A stretch of 64,000 nucleotides of DNA from Saccharina japonica. Lineage: Eukaryota; Sar; Phaeophyceae; Laminariales; Laminariaceae. Below, piece by piece: positions 11,240 through 22,499 of the stretch. The stretch is from the NCBI GenBank assembly GCA_008828725.1, contig MEHQ01002595.1:937793-1001792 (forward strand), given 5' to 3'. The position numbers and the translations under genes were made by a program. Under the pieces are notes generated by a model that did not search any database, was not told where the DNA came from, and saw nothing but the letters and a program-made list of their open reading frames with translations. Position 1 is the first letter of the stretch. Every line of letters starts with the position of its first letter.

Positions 11240-12450
11240 ATTGCAAGATGCTAGACTTGTTTGATGTTGCCTACTACTGTAACACCTCTTGCCGCTGTAG
11301 GCGTCGCAGTGCGGCCAGTCGTCGCCCCTCCCTCGAAATACGGATGCGCTCGTATTCCTCAAATTTTGGGATCCCTGCCCTTAAAAAGGCACCACCAAAA
11401 TTCAAAGCCACCCACCAGGCAGGATGACGACGACAGCAAGATGTCAATCCTATTGATGTTGTCTACGATGTCGGCCGCCTTCGTAGGTAGAGCACTGTGG
11501 CTTGCCATTGCTCCTTCCGCTCTTCTTACAGATGCGCTCTTCTTCCTCAAAATGTTGACTCCCTCAGCTTTTGTTGACACTCTTACAAACTCTAAATAAA
11601 GCAATTTATCAGCCGGGGTGACGACGACAGCAATATGCCTACTGTAACGTGTTTGATGTTTTCTACGACATATACCTGCCGCCATCGTGGGTAAAGTTCT
11701 GCGGCCCGTCATATCTGCTGGCTCGACATGAAGATGTGCTTGTATTCCTCATTTTGGTGTTTGCTTCTTATGCATTTGGCGACGTCGCTTATAGTAGCTA
11801 AACGTTTAGCAATATATACCTGCCGCGATGGCGAAGATATCAAGGTGTCACTCAGTTTACTGTTTGTTGTCTACAGGCAGGTACTTCCGCCGTGGCTAAC
11901 AAATTGCGTCCCGGCGTGGTGGCTTACTTCTGGTACGGATGCACTCGTACTCCTCAAAGTTTTGACTCCCTGATAGTTTGGTGGAACTCTTCCAATTTTG
12001 GAAAGATTCCCACCAGAATTACGAAGCGATCTACCAGCCGCGATGACAATGAAATCAAGATGCGAACGAATTTGAACGTGTACACGGTCCGCTCTGCCGT
12101 CGTGGGTAATGTGTTGTGGCCTGTCATCCCCCCTCGCGCCATTAACGTATGCACTCGTATTCCTCAAAGTGCTAGAAGAGTACCAGCAGAACGAAGCGAT
12201 CTACCAGCAGCCTCGATGACGACGACAGCAACGTGCCAAACCTGTTCGATGTTGTATACGACAACTGCTGCAGTTGTGGGTGAATTTGGCGACCTGTCGT
12301 TGCTCCTCCCTCTAGATAACGACCACTCGCATTCCTCAATGTTGGGGCTCCTTGAGCCTTTCTTTGGGGGCACTGTAAGCTACTGTAGGTATTTGCCGAC
12401 AAAAATAGGAAGTGATCTACTACTGTAGTACCAGCCGCCATGACGACGCG
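11240..12450 (+). repeat. Degenerate satellite array, about 200-bp unit, direct part
   Basis: Each unit carries, in order, GATGACGACGACAGCAA, TGTTTGATGTTGTCTACGAC, GTGGGTAGAG, GGATGCGCTCGTATTCCTCA, TGACTCCCT and GCGATCTACCAGCC. The first word recurs near 11425, 11619, 11829, 12044, 12217 and 12441, a spacing of 173-224 bp. Units are well diverged. Open frames across it (for example 11892-12428) are not shared between units, so I treat it as non-coding. Confidence 0.75.
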
Positions 12451-12689
12451 GCGCCAACATGTTCAGTCTGTTTAGGGCTGCCTGCGACGTGTAAGGCCTT
12501 GGTGGGTAGAGTGGTTACCCTGGTCATCGCTTCTATTATTGCTAGATATATACTGGTATATATCTACAGTACAACAACAGGGGACAGTGCGTGGGTATTA
12601 TAAAACGTCGCGATATTTTTAACATTTTACAGGTACGTGCGCGCGTGCTATATACCGAAATTGTAAACCGAGCCACTCTACAGCAGTAA

Positions 12690-13110
12690 CACACTATCAA
12701 ACAGGTTCGGCGTATTGCTATAGTCGTCAACGCGGCGGGCAGATCGCTTCGTAACTTTGGTGGCACTTTCACTCAAAATGCAACGAAACGCTCCGGGGGG
12801 CAGCACCTTGAGCAATGCGAGCGCATCCGTACGTAGAGGAAGGAGTGATAGCAGGCCGCAGTACCTTACGTACGACAGCAACCGGTAGGTGTCGCGGATA
12901 ACCTCAAATAGGTTGGGCATCTCGCTGTCGTCGTTATTGCGGCGGGTAGATCGCTGCGTAAAATTTTGGTGGCACGTTTAGCTAGAAGTGCCACGAAACG
13001 CTCAGGGAGGCAACCCGTTGAGGAACACGAGCGTATCCGTGTCTGGAGGAAGGGGCGATGACAGACCGCAATACTGTATGCACGGCGGCAGCAGGTTGGT
13101 GTCGAAGACA
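12690..13110 (-). repeat. Satellite array, inverted part
   Basis: About two more units of the same satellite in the opposite orientation: TCAAACAGGTT, GCGGGCAGATCGCTTCG and GAGCGCATCCGT are reverse complements of the words at 11240-12450. The switch point lies in a non-satellite segment at about 12540-12680 that holds TATATA-rich sequence. Confidence 0.72.
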
Positions 13111-13114
13111 TAAT

Positions 13115-14332
13115 TAGACAAATCTAGCTAGTAACATGCCGTCTTCGTTGTCGCCATTGCTACCTAGCGCTTTTTATATGTCCCATTGACCCTTTGATTA
13201 AAATGCTACCGACGGTGCGTTGAACTCGAGTTGTAATGGTATGGGCTAGGAAGGCCGGTAATTACCTCTGCATAGGTAATTGGTCCGTTTTCGTATAACT
13301 TGGATGGCATCAGCCCACCCAAGGCAGCACTGCCAGTGTGGGGCACCAGCCCATCCCGAGGCAGATGTCATCTGGCTCGGGGATTAATATAAGCTGCTTC
13401 TCTTCTACGCTTGACTCTACGGAAAGTGAGTAACACCAAGGATGCTTAATAGACAAACCTGCAAGGGGATACTCTGTGTCTCACCCAGTCATATCACACG
13501 TGGCGTCGTTGGCAGAGTGTCACCGGTGGAATGTTTGTCAACTCCCTCCCATAGTTGTATGGTATTATATTATCTCTGCCCTCAAGCGATGCGCCCTTCT
13601 TTTTTTGCTCAACCGCATTTTGTTTCATTTTTATACAAGCCTTCCCCTCTTGCTCCAATGCGGCCCTTCCGCCGTGGGGGCGGAGGGGGGCGTTTGATCC
13701 CTATATATAGTTGTACATACTGAGGTACGCATTATTTCTTCCCATCTATATATACACACTGCTCGTTGTACCAACATATGTGCAATACACTTAAAGCCTG
13801 TCTGTGCTGATAACCTTCCTATAATTTGTTGTAGACAGGCATGCATAATGTACGTCGTATATACCTGGGGTATTCAGTACAGGACACCTAATAAGAACAC
13901 ATGCAACAAGGGCGGCCGAGGATTTGGATATCATACACCTAACCCTCCCCCCTCCCCCCCGTCTTGACCGGCGCTACAGCAGTATAACCTGGTAGAACAC
14001 TGCGAATCGTTGCTCGGGTTGTTTCATGTTGGTTCTGTGTGGGGACGTGAGCGCCGTGTTGCACGAACCACCTGGTACGAGTAGACAATTTTACTGCTTC
14101 GGTGAATATCCTGTACCTATCTGTCGGAGATGTGATGTTACTCGTACGTTATTTGACTTGTTGCGAGGGTTTGCATCTGTCCGGTACTAGCTGTTACACC
14201 AAACATACACCGATACTGACCGACACACCCTGCTGGATACACCGGATACACCACCAGTATACACAAGGTATATTCGTACATGGAAAGAAAGAAAAAAAAA
14301 AAGTGGTGAAAAAGTTTTTTCGGCCTCTGGGG
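13115..14332. other. Stretch without a supported gene
   Basis: It contains one end of a GGACACC-family MITE near 13881-13897 (ACAGGACACCTAATAAGAAC), with no matching second end. The open frame at 13442-13723 has no conserved content that I recognise. Confidence 0.45.
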
Positions 14333-14350
14333 CGGGGGGGGGGGGGGGGN
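14333..14350. other. Poly-G run and unresolved base at palindrome edge
   Basis: A G homopolymer ends in a single N, and the inverted repeat starts at the very next base. This marks a likely assembly join or a sequencing limit, so the true outer end of the left arm is not known. Confidence 0.8.
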
Positions 14351-14399
14351 TACACCTAAAATCCCTACAGCACGTTATGCGTGTCCAAAACTGAACTAT
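14351..14399 (-). mobile_element. SINE-like repeat, family A, truncated at gap
   Basis: It holds only the opening words of family A (complement of TAGTTCAGTTTTGGACACG and TAGGGATTTTAGGTGTA). The full copy is on the other arm at 32489-32710, so the truncation here coincides with the poly-G/N join. Confidence 0.7.
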
Positions 14400-14920
14400 G
14401 GATAGATATGATTGCGAAATAATGTGGTCCACAATCGCCAGTGACAACCACAATCAACATATTGTGAGGCATGTCTATCGATGATGGTCATTTTCAGCCA
14501 TCATAAATCATAATAGAATGTACGAGGTGACATCCATCGATAGCAAACTACAGTAGTAACTGCTAACGGCAATATATTGTGCAATCCATCCATCCATCGA
14601 TAGCCATTTTCCACACTTGTCAAGCTCGTACACATCGATAAGTATTGTCCACCGCAATAACACATAGAACCAAAATTCTACGCAGCTCGCAAAGTTGAGT
14701 ATCTACTATTCAATCGGTTGAACTCACAGCGGACGTATTTATAATAATTTTATTTAATAAATAGATTCTGCCGGCCATCAATCGACGGCCGTTACCGGGC
14801 CCCAGTAGATTCAATAGATTGGGCACGTAGTCAATCGACACAAACATTGCCGACGACAGTAGACCCGTCCATTGTTCAATATTCTATCGCTATTGCAACG
14901 TTGCAATGACAATTCATTCA
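14400..14920. repeat. Degenerate ATCGATGG array, left arm
   Basis: Imperfect units contain CATCGATAG, TATTGTGGACAATA-like palindromes and GTCAATCGAC. The same words recur at 31970-32488, 32890-33300 and 34200-34780, so this looks like an old, decayed minisatellite outside and inside the palindrome. Confidence 0.5.
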
Positions 14921-15430
14921 TTGTCTGTTGTCCCGGGAGTGAAAAACATGACCCAGCAAACACCGAAACGTATTGCATTGATTAGGTACCCTGGTGTACG
15001 GTGTACGAGCCATCTACCCTTGATTAGGGCACTCTGCATTTCGGAGTTGAGAGCGAAAAAGAGTGGCCAAACCAATGCTTTTTGATGATTGGGGCGCTCT
15101 GCATTCCGGAGTTGTCATGAAAATAAAAAGCGGCAAGAACGATGTTCCTCGTAAATCCGCTCTTCCCATGTCGGGGATGTATCACCCCTGCACCACAAAA
15201 CCGTGAATAAAGTGGTGGGGGCATGCGTGCCCACCGCGTTTTCTTGTCGATGTCGAAACGCACCTACCTCAACCAGCAGCGCTCAACTCGGATAGACAAG
15301 CCGTCGTGTGTGTGTCGTGTGTGGTGGTGAACGGTCGCGTTTCGTTCGAGCATTTCAAGCCGTTTTGCTCTTGTCCCAGGGGAAGAAGATGACTGTTTTC
15401 TGAAGACGGGATGAGAGCAGTCTGTGTATA

Positions 15431-15609
15431 CAGCAGTACAGGACACATATTAAGAAGCAGGCTAACAAGAAAGCCAGGCTGAGATTTGAAGGAAAATAAG
15501 AAATTCGGGAGTCGTTATCTTGAAATTATAGTGTTGAAAGAACCCTCTCTCAAATAAGAAATCCAGCCTGGAGTTTCTTACTACGATGATGGGTGTCCTG
15601 TACTGCTGT
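15431..15609. mobile_element. MITE, GGACACC family, left arm
   Basis: The best-preserved copy, about 179 bp. Ends are CAGCAGTACAGGACACAT and GGGTGTCCTGTACTGCTG, an inverted pair. The interior has AAGAAAGCCAGGCTGAG and AAATAAGAAATCCAGCCTGG. Its mirror image is at 31279-31457. Confidence 0.78.
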
Positions 15610-15690
15610 GTAGGACATAGTCGTTTGGTGTAGCCGTACAAATATCTGATATGTGCCATTGCTGTATTACAGTAGTTGTCCCCTTATACT

Positions 15691-16240
15691 GTGTGTGTGT
15701 GTTCTTCACATTAAACCTTCCTTTCTACCCGTCGACATCCAGCACCGTGTAGTTCAGTTTTGGACACGCATAACATGCTGTAGGGATTTTAGGTGTACCT
15801 CTTCGGACTTGTGTATCCTTTCCCTGCTAAGTGTACGTGTTCTTTAGGATTCTCTGATGGCTCTAGCACTTTTGTGACCACGGGCCGTGATCTTGCTAGA
15901 TCAGACTATAGGGATTAGCAACTGAAACGAGTTTAATGTGAAGAAAAACAACAACAAACACCCAGTGTCCGTGCCGATTCTTCATCCTAAAAAGGTACCA
16001 GTTATGTGGTCACAAAACTACGACACAGAGATACTACACCCAGTGCAGTAATCAGAGCAGACAATGCAACGCCATATACGACAGGCAAGACCTACCCTGC
16101 TAGCAATCCAGGTGCATGCGCGAGAAAAAAAGAGAAAAAAGAAAAAAGCGAAAACAAAAATAAATAGAAAGCAAATATACTGAAGCAAATCAACAATCAA
16201 GCAACCAAATAAAAAGCATGACAAAAAAAGAAAGAAAGTG
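15691..16240 (-). mobile_element. SINE-like repeat, family B, interrupted by family A, left arm
   Basis: On the minus strand the repeat reads TTTTGTGACCACATAACTGG, then GGATGAAGAATCGGCACGG, ends GGTTTAATGTGAAGAAC and has a (CA)n tail. It is split by the family A insertion at 15746-15958. The uninterrupted version is at 41305-41645. The mirror copy lies at 30648-31197. Confidence 0.72.
15746..15958 (+). mobile_element. SINE-like repeat, family A, inserted in family B
   Basis: A 213-bp insertion begins CGTGTAGTTCAGTTTTGG and ends GTTTAATGTGAAGAAAAAC plus CAA repeats. Comparison with the empty site at about 41368 (CCAGCACACCCAGTG) shows what was inserted and leaves a short CAC duplication at 15743-15745 and 15959-15961. 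The mirror copy is at 30930-31142. Confidence 0.75.
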
Positions 16241-16249
16241 TCGTGCTTC

Positions 16250-17285
16250 TCTCAGAGGACTGTACTCGTCGTTAATTAACCCTCTCGGGACCTTCAACTC
16301 TGGAGAAAATCGGCGGGAAAAGTGACGATAGCGACGGCAACGGCCATGCATGGTGTACTTACTTACTTGGAGGGATGATACAAACTATTTTATCGGGTTC
16401 CACTGCAAAGCGTCTGAAGGCCCGGGTACAACATTATCCTACTCGTCGTACCGCCGGGGGCTCGCGCTTGCCGTATAGTAAGCGCTTGAAAACACCAAAG
16501 AAAAGTATCTTCATTGATTGGTTTGTTTGGTCATTGCAGTAGCTCGAGGCGCCAAAGGCTTGTCGCGGGGTGTGATGCTCTTTAATCGGAATATCCACAA
16601 TATGCGACTAGTGTACTAATAAACCGGAGAAAAGAAATGGTAACACCTCAGCCTGCGTCCAGCCCTGATCATAAAATACTCGTTGTCGTTGTTGTACGGA
16701 GCACACCAGGATCGACACATACTACAGTATATACTGACTGTCGAGATACATAAAAAATGTTGATCCCCATTCCACTTACAGTAGTAGTAGTAGGAACTAT
16801 CTTCTTCTGGTCCTATCCGGAGCTTAGAAAAAGGTAACGCCCTGTGTAGCGAGGGCAGCATGTATGTCCAGCCTCCTGTGCCTAGAAGTGCAGAAACCAG
16901 ACTGCTGGATGTATACTGCTGTATACTACAGTAACTTCCCAACCTTTGGTCGGTCTGCCAACAATGATCTGGAGCTTGATTGCCGCAGCCGTGACGAGTG
17001 ATGATGTACGTCCGCCCACCAGTACCCCCACTGCCCACTCACTTGCCGTGCGTGTTGTGCGTGTCGTGCGTGTTGCTTTGTTTTGTTAAGTTTGCCGACG
17101 ATAATATGGTTGGCACATCCAAACTCCTACCCCCACGTACCACTATTCACAATCCAGGAACTTTCCACGCTTTGGTTGTGTCATATTATAGTTTGTGGCT
17201 ATTAATAGTTTGTGGTCAGTGGTGGTTTTTGTGACATGGATGGGCCCGTCAACAATAAACAATAAACACCTCTATACGAGTGATA
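16250..17285. other. Palindrome arm stretch without recognised gene
   Basis: It contains short decayed MITE-like words (GCCTGCGTCCAGCC, ATGTCCAGCCTCCTGTGC). Open frames at 16616-17038 and 16998-17234 have no recognised content and are mirrored in the other arm at 29603-30638. Confidence 0.45.
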
Positions 17286-17290
17286 CACGT

Positions 17291-17529
17291 ATGTTGTTGT
17301 TGCTGCTGTTGTTGTTGTTGTTGTTGTCTTCACATCAAACTCGTTTCAGTTGCTAATCCCTCTACGCGTAGCCCGATCTAGCAAGATCACAGCCCGTGGT
17401 CACAAAAGTGCTAGAGCCATCAGAGAATCCTAAAGAACACGCACACTTAGCAGGGACAGGATACACAAGTCCGAAGAGGTACACCTAAAATCCCTACAGT
17501 ATGTTACGCGTGTCCAAAACTGAACTACA
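17291..17529 (-). mobile_element. SINE-like repeat, family A, left arm
   Basis: A second family A copy, reversed. It runs from a (TTG)n tail through TTCACATCAAACTCGTTTC to GTCCAAAACTGAACTACAC. It differs from the 15746 copy at several bases (CTACGCGTAGCCCGATC for CTATAGTCTGATC). The mirror copy is at 29359-29597. Confidence 0.72.
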
Positions 17530-17719
17530 CCCCCGCAATCTCCATTCGACTACAGCAGCAATGCCCCCCCCCCCCCCTCCCACTCTTTACCAATGAATTT
17601 GCCGACTACAGCGTAACTGGTGTCTGAAGTGCTGTCTGTACAAAAACACACGGTAGGCGTGGGAACATATGTACTTAGTATAATCTAGTCTTACCGCATC
17701 CTTGAATAACCTCTACAGC

Positions 17720-19632
17720 TATACGAGCTGGGCCAGCCATAAAACGGATTTTCTGTTGCGAGCTTCTAGCGCCGCCAATTTTGCGAGTTAGACTTAGAAA
17801 TTTGGCAGAGATGATCCTGACATATTATTGGAGATGCAAAAAAAAACAGTATATGAACTTTTCTCAACTTAAAAAACAAACGACTCGATTTCGCCGAGAT
17901 ATCCGCGAAAACCCAAAAGTACCAAAAAATCTGATTTTTTACCAGATTTCGACGCTAATTTCACATGACAGCTAAAAAAATCGCCATTCCCGATCAAGCT
18001 GAAATTTGGTGTAGACAATGCTTGAGACACAAGGAGACGATCGATGCAAGTTGCATTGCCCAATTCATCACCGATCAAGAGATACAACAAAAAAAACGAT
18101 TCTTAACTGAAAACAAGTAATTACGAAAACGCCAGTTTTACTGCGATGCCCCGCTCAATTTTTCACTTTTCGAACTGATTTTTTCACCACGTATTTGAAA
18201 CACACATGCGAATGTACTCCGTGTCATCCCTTTTTTCTTTTTTTTTTTCGGACTAGTTATGACTAGAGGTGGGCACCGATAAAGAAAAAACCGGTTTAAA
18301 CCGGTTTTTGGAAACCCAGCGGGCGTGTACGAGTAGCCGGTTTTGGAAAAAGAAAACCGCGTTTTTTTTCGCCGGTTTAAACCGGTTAACCGAAAACCGG
18401 ATAAAACCGGAAAAACCGGATAAAACCGGATAAAACCGGATAAAACCGGTTTTTATCCGGATAAAAACGGTTTTAAACCGGATAAAAACCGGATAAAACC
18501 GGATAAAAACCGGATAAGACCGGACAATTTTTTCACTGTTTCTCTACCGAATGAAACCATCACCAGTACTATTATTATTATCTTTGCCATCCGACAATGT
18601 GCACCATGATCTTCAGCGTTGATCACCCATAAAACTCCCAAAAGCAGAAGACCACGGAAACCAAGGAAACCTATGCAGTACTATTAATAATAATAGGATA
18701 CACACAGCAGTAGTAGTGTTGTACCTGGTACATGGTATCATGCATACATATTATACGTGTAAGTGTGTGCATCAACCATGCTCTAAACAGCAGATGCTCT
18801 GCTGACGTGTTAAAGTTATATATCAAAACATATAACATACCAAGGTATGCAAAATTTGCACGTACGACAACTACTGTAAAATATACTTTCACTTGTTTTG
18901 GACTCTTTAAAAAAAAAGTTGATTTTAGTCTGAAAANAAAATANATTGNAAATTAGTGGGGATTTTTATCTTGAAATTAGTGTGTATATTTTGACTTGGT
19001 TTTAGTGTAGTTAGAGCGCGCGCAGGAAAGCCCTCCGAATACGCTGATCTGCAAGGCATAGGGAAAAAAGACAGGAAGCAAGTAATCGTGAAGAACGCCC
19101 TATTAATAGTAACCAGTAGATATACGTATAGTACCTGTGCACCGGCAATGTCTTCACAACAATGTTTTATACCTTGAAATCACGCCACCCCGTGCGCTGT
19201 GGTTGTGGCTCGGAATCCACATGTAAACAGCACGTTTTTCACCCAAACATGCCGTCGTGTTCAATTATTTGGAGGCGTTTCACGTTACCATCCGGTTTTA
19301 ACCGGTTTTCCGAAAACCGGTTAAAACCGGCTGAAAAAAACCGGTTTTATCCGGTTTTTTGTTTTGATAATAACGCCTCGTTATCCGGTTTTCGGGTTTT
19401 TTTTTTCGCCTCCCGGTGCCCACCTCTAGTTATGACCACTTTTTCATTTTACGGATCGTTGGATCGGTCATATATCCTGAAGAAAAAGAAAAACAAAAAA
19501 GGGATGACATCGAAAAGGTTGATTGATACTTAAGGAACACCGTGTCAAAACCTCACGTCAAAACACGCATTATTGAGCGGGGCATAGCCGACTGACTGTT
19601 CTAGCAGAGTCTTGGCTGGCCCAGCTCGTATA
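17720..19632. mobile_element. TIR element with 19-bp ends, host of nested hAT, left arm
   Basis: Exact 19-bp inverted ends TATACGAGCTGGGCCAGCC lie at 17720-17738 and 19614-19632. A second inner inverted pair (GCCCCGCTCAAT at about 18150, ATTGAGCGGGGC at about 19572) strengthens the symmetry. Without the nested element (18264-19428) it would be about 740 bp. The ends could include a TA duplication. No transposase was seen, so it is non-autonomous and the superfamily is uncertain. Confidence 0.78.
18264..19428. mobile_element. hAT-like non-autonomous element, left arm
   Basis: The 1165-bp element has inverted ends TAGAGGTGGGCACCG. It is flanked by the exact 8-bp direct duplication GTTATGAC at 18256-18263 and 19429-19436. 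An 8-bp duplication and a TAGAGGTGGGCA-type end are hallmarks of hAT elements. Near each end lie many CCGGTTTAAACCGG and CCGGATAAAACCGG words, acting as subterminal repeats. No transposase frame is present. The mirror copy is at 27460-28624. Confidence 0.88.
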
Positions 19633-19662
19633 CTGCTGTACTAGTAGTAGTAGCGTGTGCTA

Positions 19663-19796
19663 TTACGGGGGACGATAATAAACACTACTGTAGTAAATAG
19701 AACCGAATACGTATTGTTTGAAAACATAGGTAATTATATAGGTGTTTGTGTGTACCGTAGGTCTTATCTACTGCTGTTTACTGTGGCCCCCCACTT
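19663..19796. mobile_element. MITE, TTACGGGG family, left arm
   Basis: The left end is TTACGGGGGACGATAATAAAC. The right part GTAGGTCTTATCTACTGCTG and TTTACTGTGGCCCCCC is a decayed inverse of it. The mirror copy is at about 27092-27225. Confidence 0.6.
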
Positions 19797-20298
19797 TACC
19801 TTGGTCACGACATGTGACATGTACAAACGGTTTTGCGCAGCGGTCGTCGCCGATCGCGATTGGCGTAATATACGCAATCTACAGTAATTTTCTTAGCAAT
19901 CCCCCGAATGTGGACCTCATTTCCTCACTGCTCTGACCCATTCAATATTTGTGATCCTACACTTTCACTGCTGTGTGTGCAGTCGTAATATTAGACCGGT
20001 AATTCTACCCAACTGCATCATCACTACACCCAGTCCCCGCGTCCTGAGTATGTACCCTACGGTGCAGTGGTATATACACATGCCGTGGTCACAGACTGTT
20101 GTGAGACAATAGAAAAACACGAATAATATGATGGCAAATTAATGGGTAAAGCGAGTGGAAATCCAACGTACCGGGTACGACGACACAACGACACAAACAA
20201 GTCATACCACAAAAACTCGAAGAAAACTATTTGTTTACAAAAATGAAAACTACGTGAACGAATTCTTAAATGAGGCATAATACAAATACATGACGCTA

Positions 20299-21002
20299 TT
20301 ACCGGGGGGCATAGTAAATAGTAAATAGGACCTACGGTACACACAAAGAACGTATAATAATAATACTATATTTACCAGGGCCTTCCTCGGGAAAATTCCC
20401 GAAGATTTCGGGAATCGAGTAAATCAACCATATCAAACTAACCAATGCCGAATAAACACTGTTAAAAGCACCACAAGAAAGACAAAACCACGGCGAACCG
20501 AATGACTGTGTTTTGTTTTTTTTACCCAGTAGGAACCGCGGTATGGTCCATGGTAATTTACCACGGGAATTGGCATACTAACCAATGCCGAATAAACAAT
20601 GTTAAAAGCACCACAAGAAAGACAAAACCACGGCGAATCAAATGACGGTGTTTTTGATTTATTGTACGAAGTAGGAACCGCGGTATGGTCCATGGTAATT
20701 TACCACGGGAATTGGCATGCCAATTCCCGTGGTGCCAATTCCCGTGGTAAATTACCATGGACCATACCGCGGTTCCTACTGGGTATAAAAAACAAAAACA
20801 CAGTCATTCGGTTCGCCGTGATTTTGTCTTTCTTGTGGTGCTTTTGACACTGTTTATTCGGCATTGGTTAGTTTGATATGGTTGATTTACTCGATTCCCG
20901 AAATCTTCGGGAATTTTCCCGAGGAAGGCCCTGGTATTTACCAATGTTTATTTACAAAATGTGGCCCTATTTACTATCATAGTATTATATGGTTCTCGGT
21001 AA
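20299..21002. mobile_element. MITE, TTACGGGG family, interrupted by foldback element, left arm
   Basis: It runs from TTACCGGGGGGCATAGTAAAT to ATATGGTTCTCGGTAA. It is split by the 562-bp element at 20374-20935, and without the insert it is about 142 bp, close to the 154-bp copy at 49622. The mirror copy is at 25886-26589. Confidence 0.65.
20374..20935. mobile_element. Foldback element with long inverted repeats, left arm
   Basis: The ends ACCAGGGCCTTCCTCGGG and CCCGAGGAAGGCCCTGGT pair, and the inverted homology continues for about 200 bp on each side. Between the arms is a partial extra copy of the arm, so the unit holding CCACAAGAAAGACAAAACC occurs three times. Flanks show ATTT on both sides. 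No coding capacity. Mirror copy at 25953-26514. Confidence 0.78.
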
Positions 21003-21584
21003 CAGAAGACCAGCGAGACTGCTACTATATTTGTAGAAGAAAAGGGAACGTGCTCACAAGAGGAGCATATACTATATACATGTTTTATGGACGAAGCAAC
21101 AACACGAAAAAGAGGAGGAAGATGCCGGCACAAGGACGGCGGCAGGGCGCAAGCCAGGAAACAAAGGAAGAAACAAGGCAAAATAAGCAAGAAAGAACAG
21201 AGTAGATACTTTATACCAGGTGATAATGTAGAGTTCAGTTGTTATTTATAATTAGTATTATGGCATTTACCATCTGACAATGTGCAGCTCTTATTTCAAT
21301 CATACCATTCACACACTGTACGTATACTTATCAAGTATCCCTACATACTTGACAAACTTATACCAATATAATGCAGCCCTCTTTTTAAATACGAGTATTA
21401 CGATCCTCACCGACGTCTCACCAAACAGTATCCAATCAAATCTGAAAGGGTGGCCTTTACTTCGCGCCTTCCAATAACATCGAACCCAGTAAGCGATGAA
21501 TTCATCCAGATGATGTTGATGATGTATACCACCTGGTACCAGGCAAGTGACAGCGAGCTAAACAAATACCTCGCGTGTACCGTA

Positions 21585-21599
21585 CTACTACTACTACTA

Positions 21600-21670
<71 letters not shown>

Positions 21671-21837
21671 GCTACTACTGCTACTACTGCTACTACTACT
21701 ACTACTACTACTAGTAGTACTACTACTACTACTAGTAGTAGTAGTACTACTACTACTACTAGGGTTAGGGTTAGGGTTACTACTACTACTACTACTACTA
21801 CCACCACTACTACCACTGCTACAACTACTACTACTAC
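21585..21837. repeat. TAC/TAG microsatellite with three TTAGGG units, left arm
   Basis: The long (TAC)n tract changes to (TAG)n and back at CTAGTAG and TAGTACTAC joints. It includes AGGGTTAGGGTTAGGGTT at 21761-21778. The right arm equivalent (24982-25303) is 69 bp, or 23 triplets, longer. Very long homopolymeric open frames here are artefacts of the triplet repeat. Confidence 0.9.
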
Positions 21838-22499
21838 TGGACTGCTGTGCTGTACACGACATCCTTATGAATAATATAGCATATAGCCCAGAAGAAGAGC
21901 TGGTGGAGGCTGGATTTCGTATTTGGGAATGGGTGCGTCCTGCGCTAAAATCAGTATCACGAATTAATACTAATTTTCCTGAATTCCTGTTAAGCCCAGG
22001 AGGCTGGCTTTACTGTGTCAAAAATAAATATTCTCCGCACGTACAGCAGCAGTGCAGTATTAAGGAGGTACTATTAATACTACTGTAGTACCGCTACGTA
22101 GGGCAGACCGGGGCAATTACTCGTGCAAGTAGTGCTACCGAGATATAGTACTACAGTAGTATCGAGATTGTGAGTAAAAGGGTCTACCCACACCACCAGT
22201 ATGAATACATACGTGGCTCGTCTAAATACGGCATCCAAGTCCCCACCCAGAAACACACGAAGCAACGGCTTGCAATGTTCGACTGCTGTACTGTAGCTGC
22301 GGGAAGCGCTACGAGTACTGCTTGCTGCTGTAGTACCAAGATTCACCTGTGCGAGCAAGCATGCTGCTGCACCTCGGTGGTAAGGCAAGGCAACATGGTT
22401 ATATGAGGTACCACAGGTACGTACCGGTATATACGAGTATTATGATACCAGATATACCAGGTACTCGTATACTCGAAGTATACGATATAGGGCAGGGCG

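Larger units (their letters stand above)
14351..22016 (+). repeat. Left arm of giant palindrome
   Basis: The 7.67-kb arm is repeated inverted at 24803-32537. Paired positions that I checked (14351/32537, 15441/31447, 18264/28624, 20374/26514) all sum to 46888. So there is no net length change across more than 6 kb. Inside the TAC array the sum shifts to 46819, because the right array is 69 bp longer. Differences seen are few single bases (for example near 17835-17880 and 18886) and three N in this arm (18937-18949). Confidence 0.92.

Noticed and set aside
11892-12428. 178-codon open frame
   Set aside because: It runs across three satellite units and is not conserved between them.
20433-20847. 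Open frames in the foldback element
   Set aside because: The same sequence reads open in both directions because it is an inverted repeat. No recognised protein.
21450-22088. Long open frames of poly-Leu, poly-Thr, poly-Ser or poly-Val on both strands (also 24668-25481)
   Set aside because: They are products of the TAC/TAG triplet array, which is open in all frames. They have no complexity outside it.
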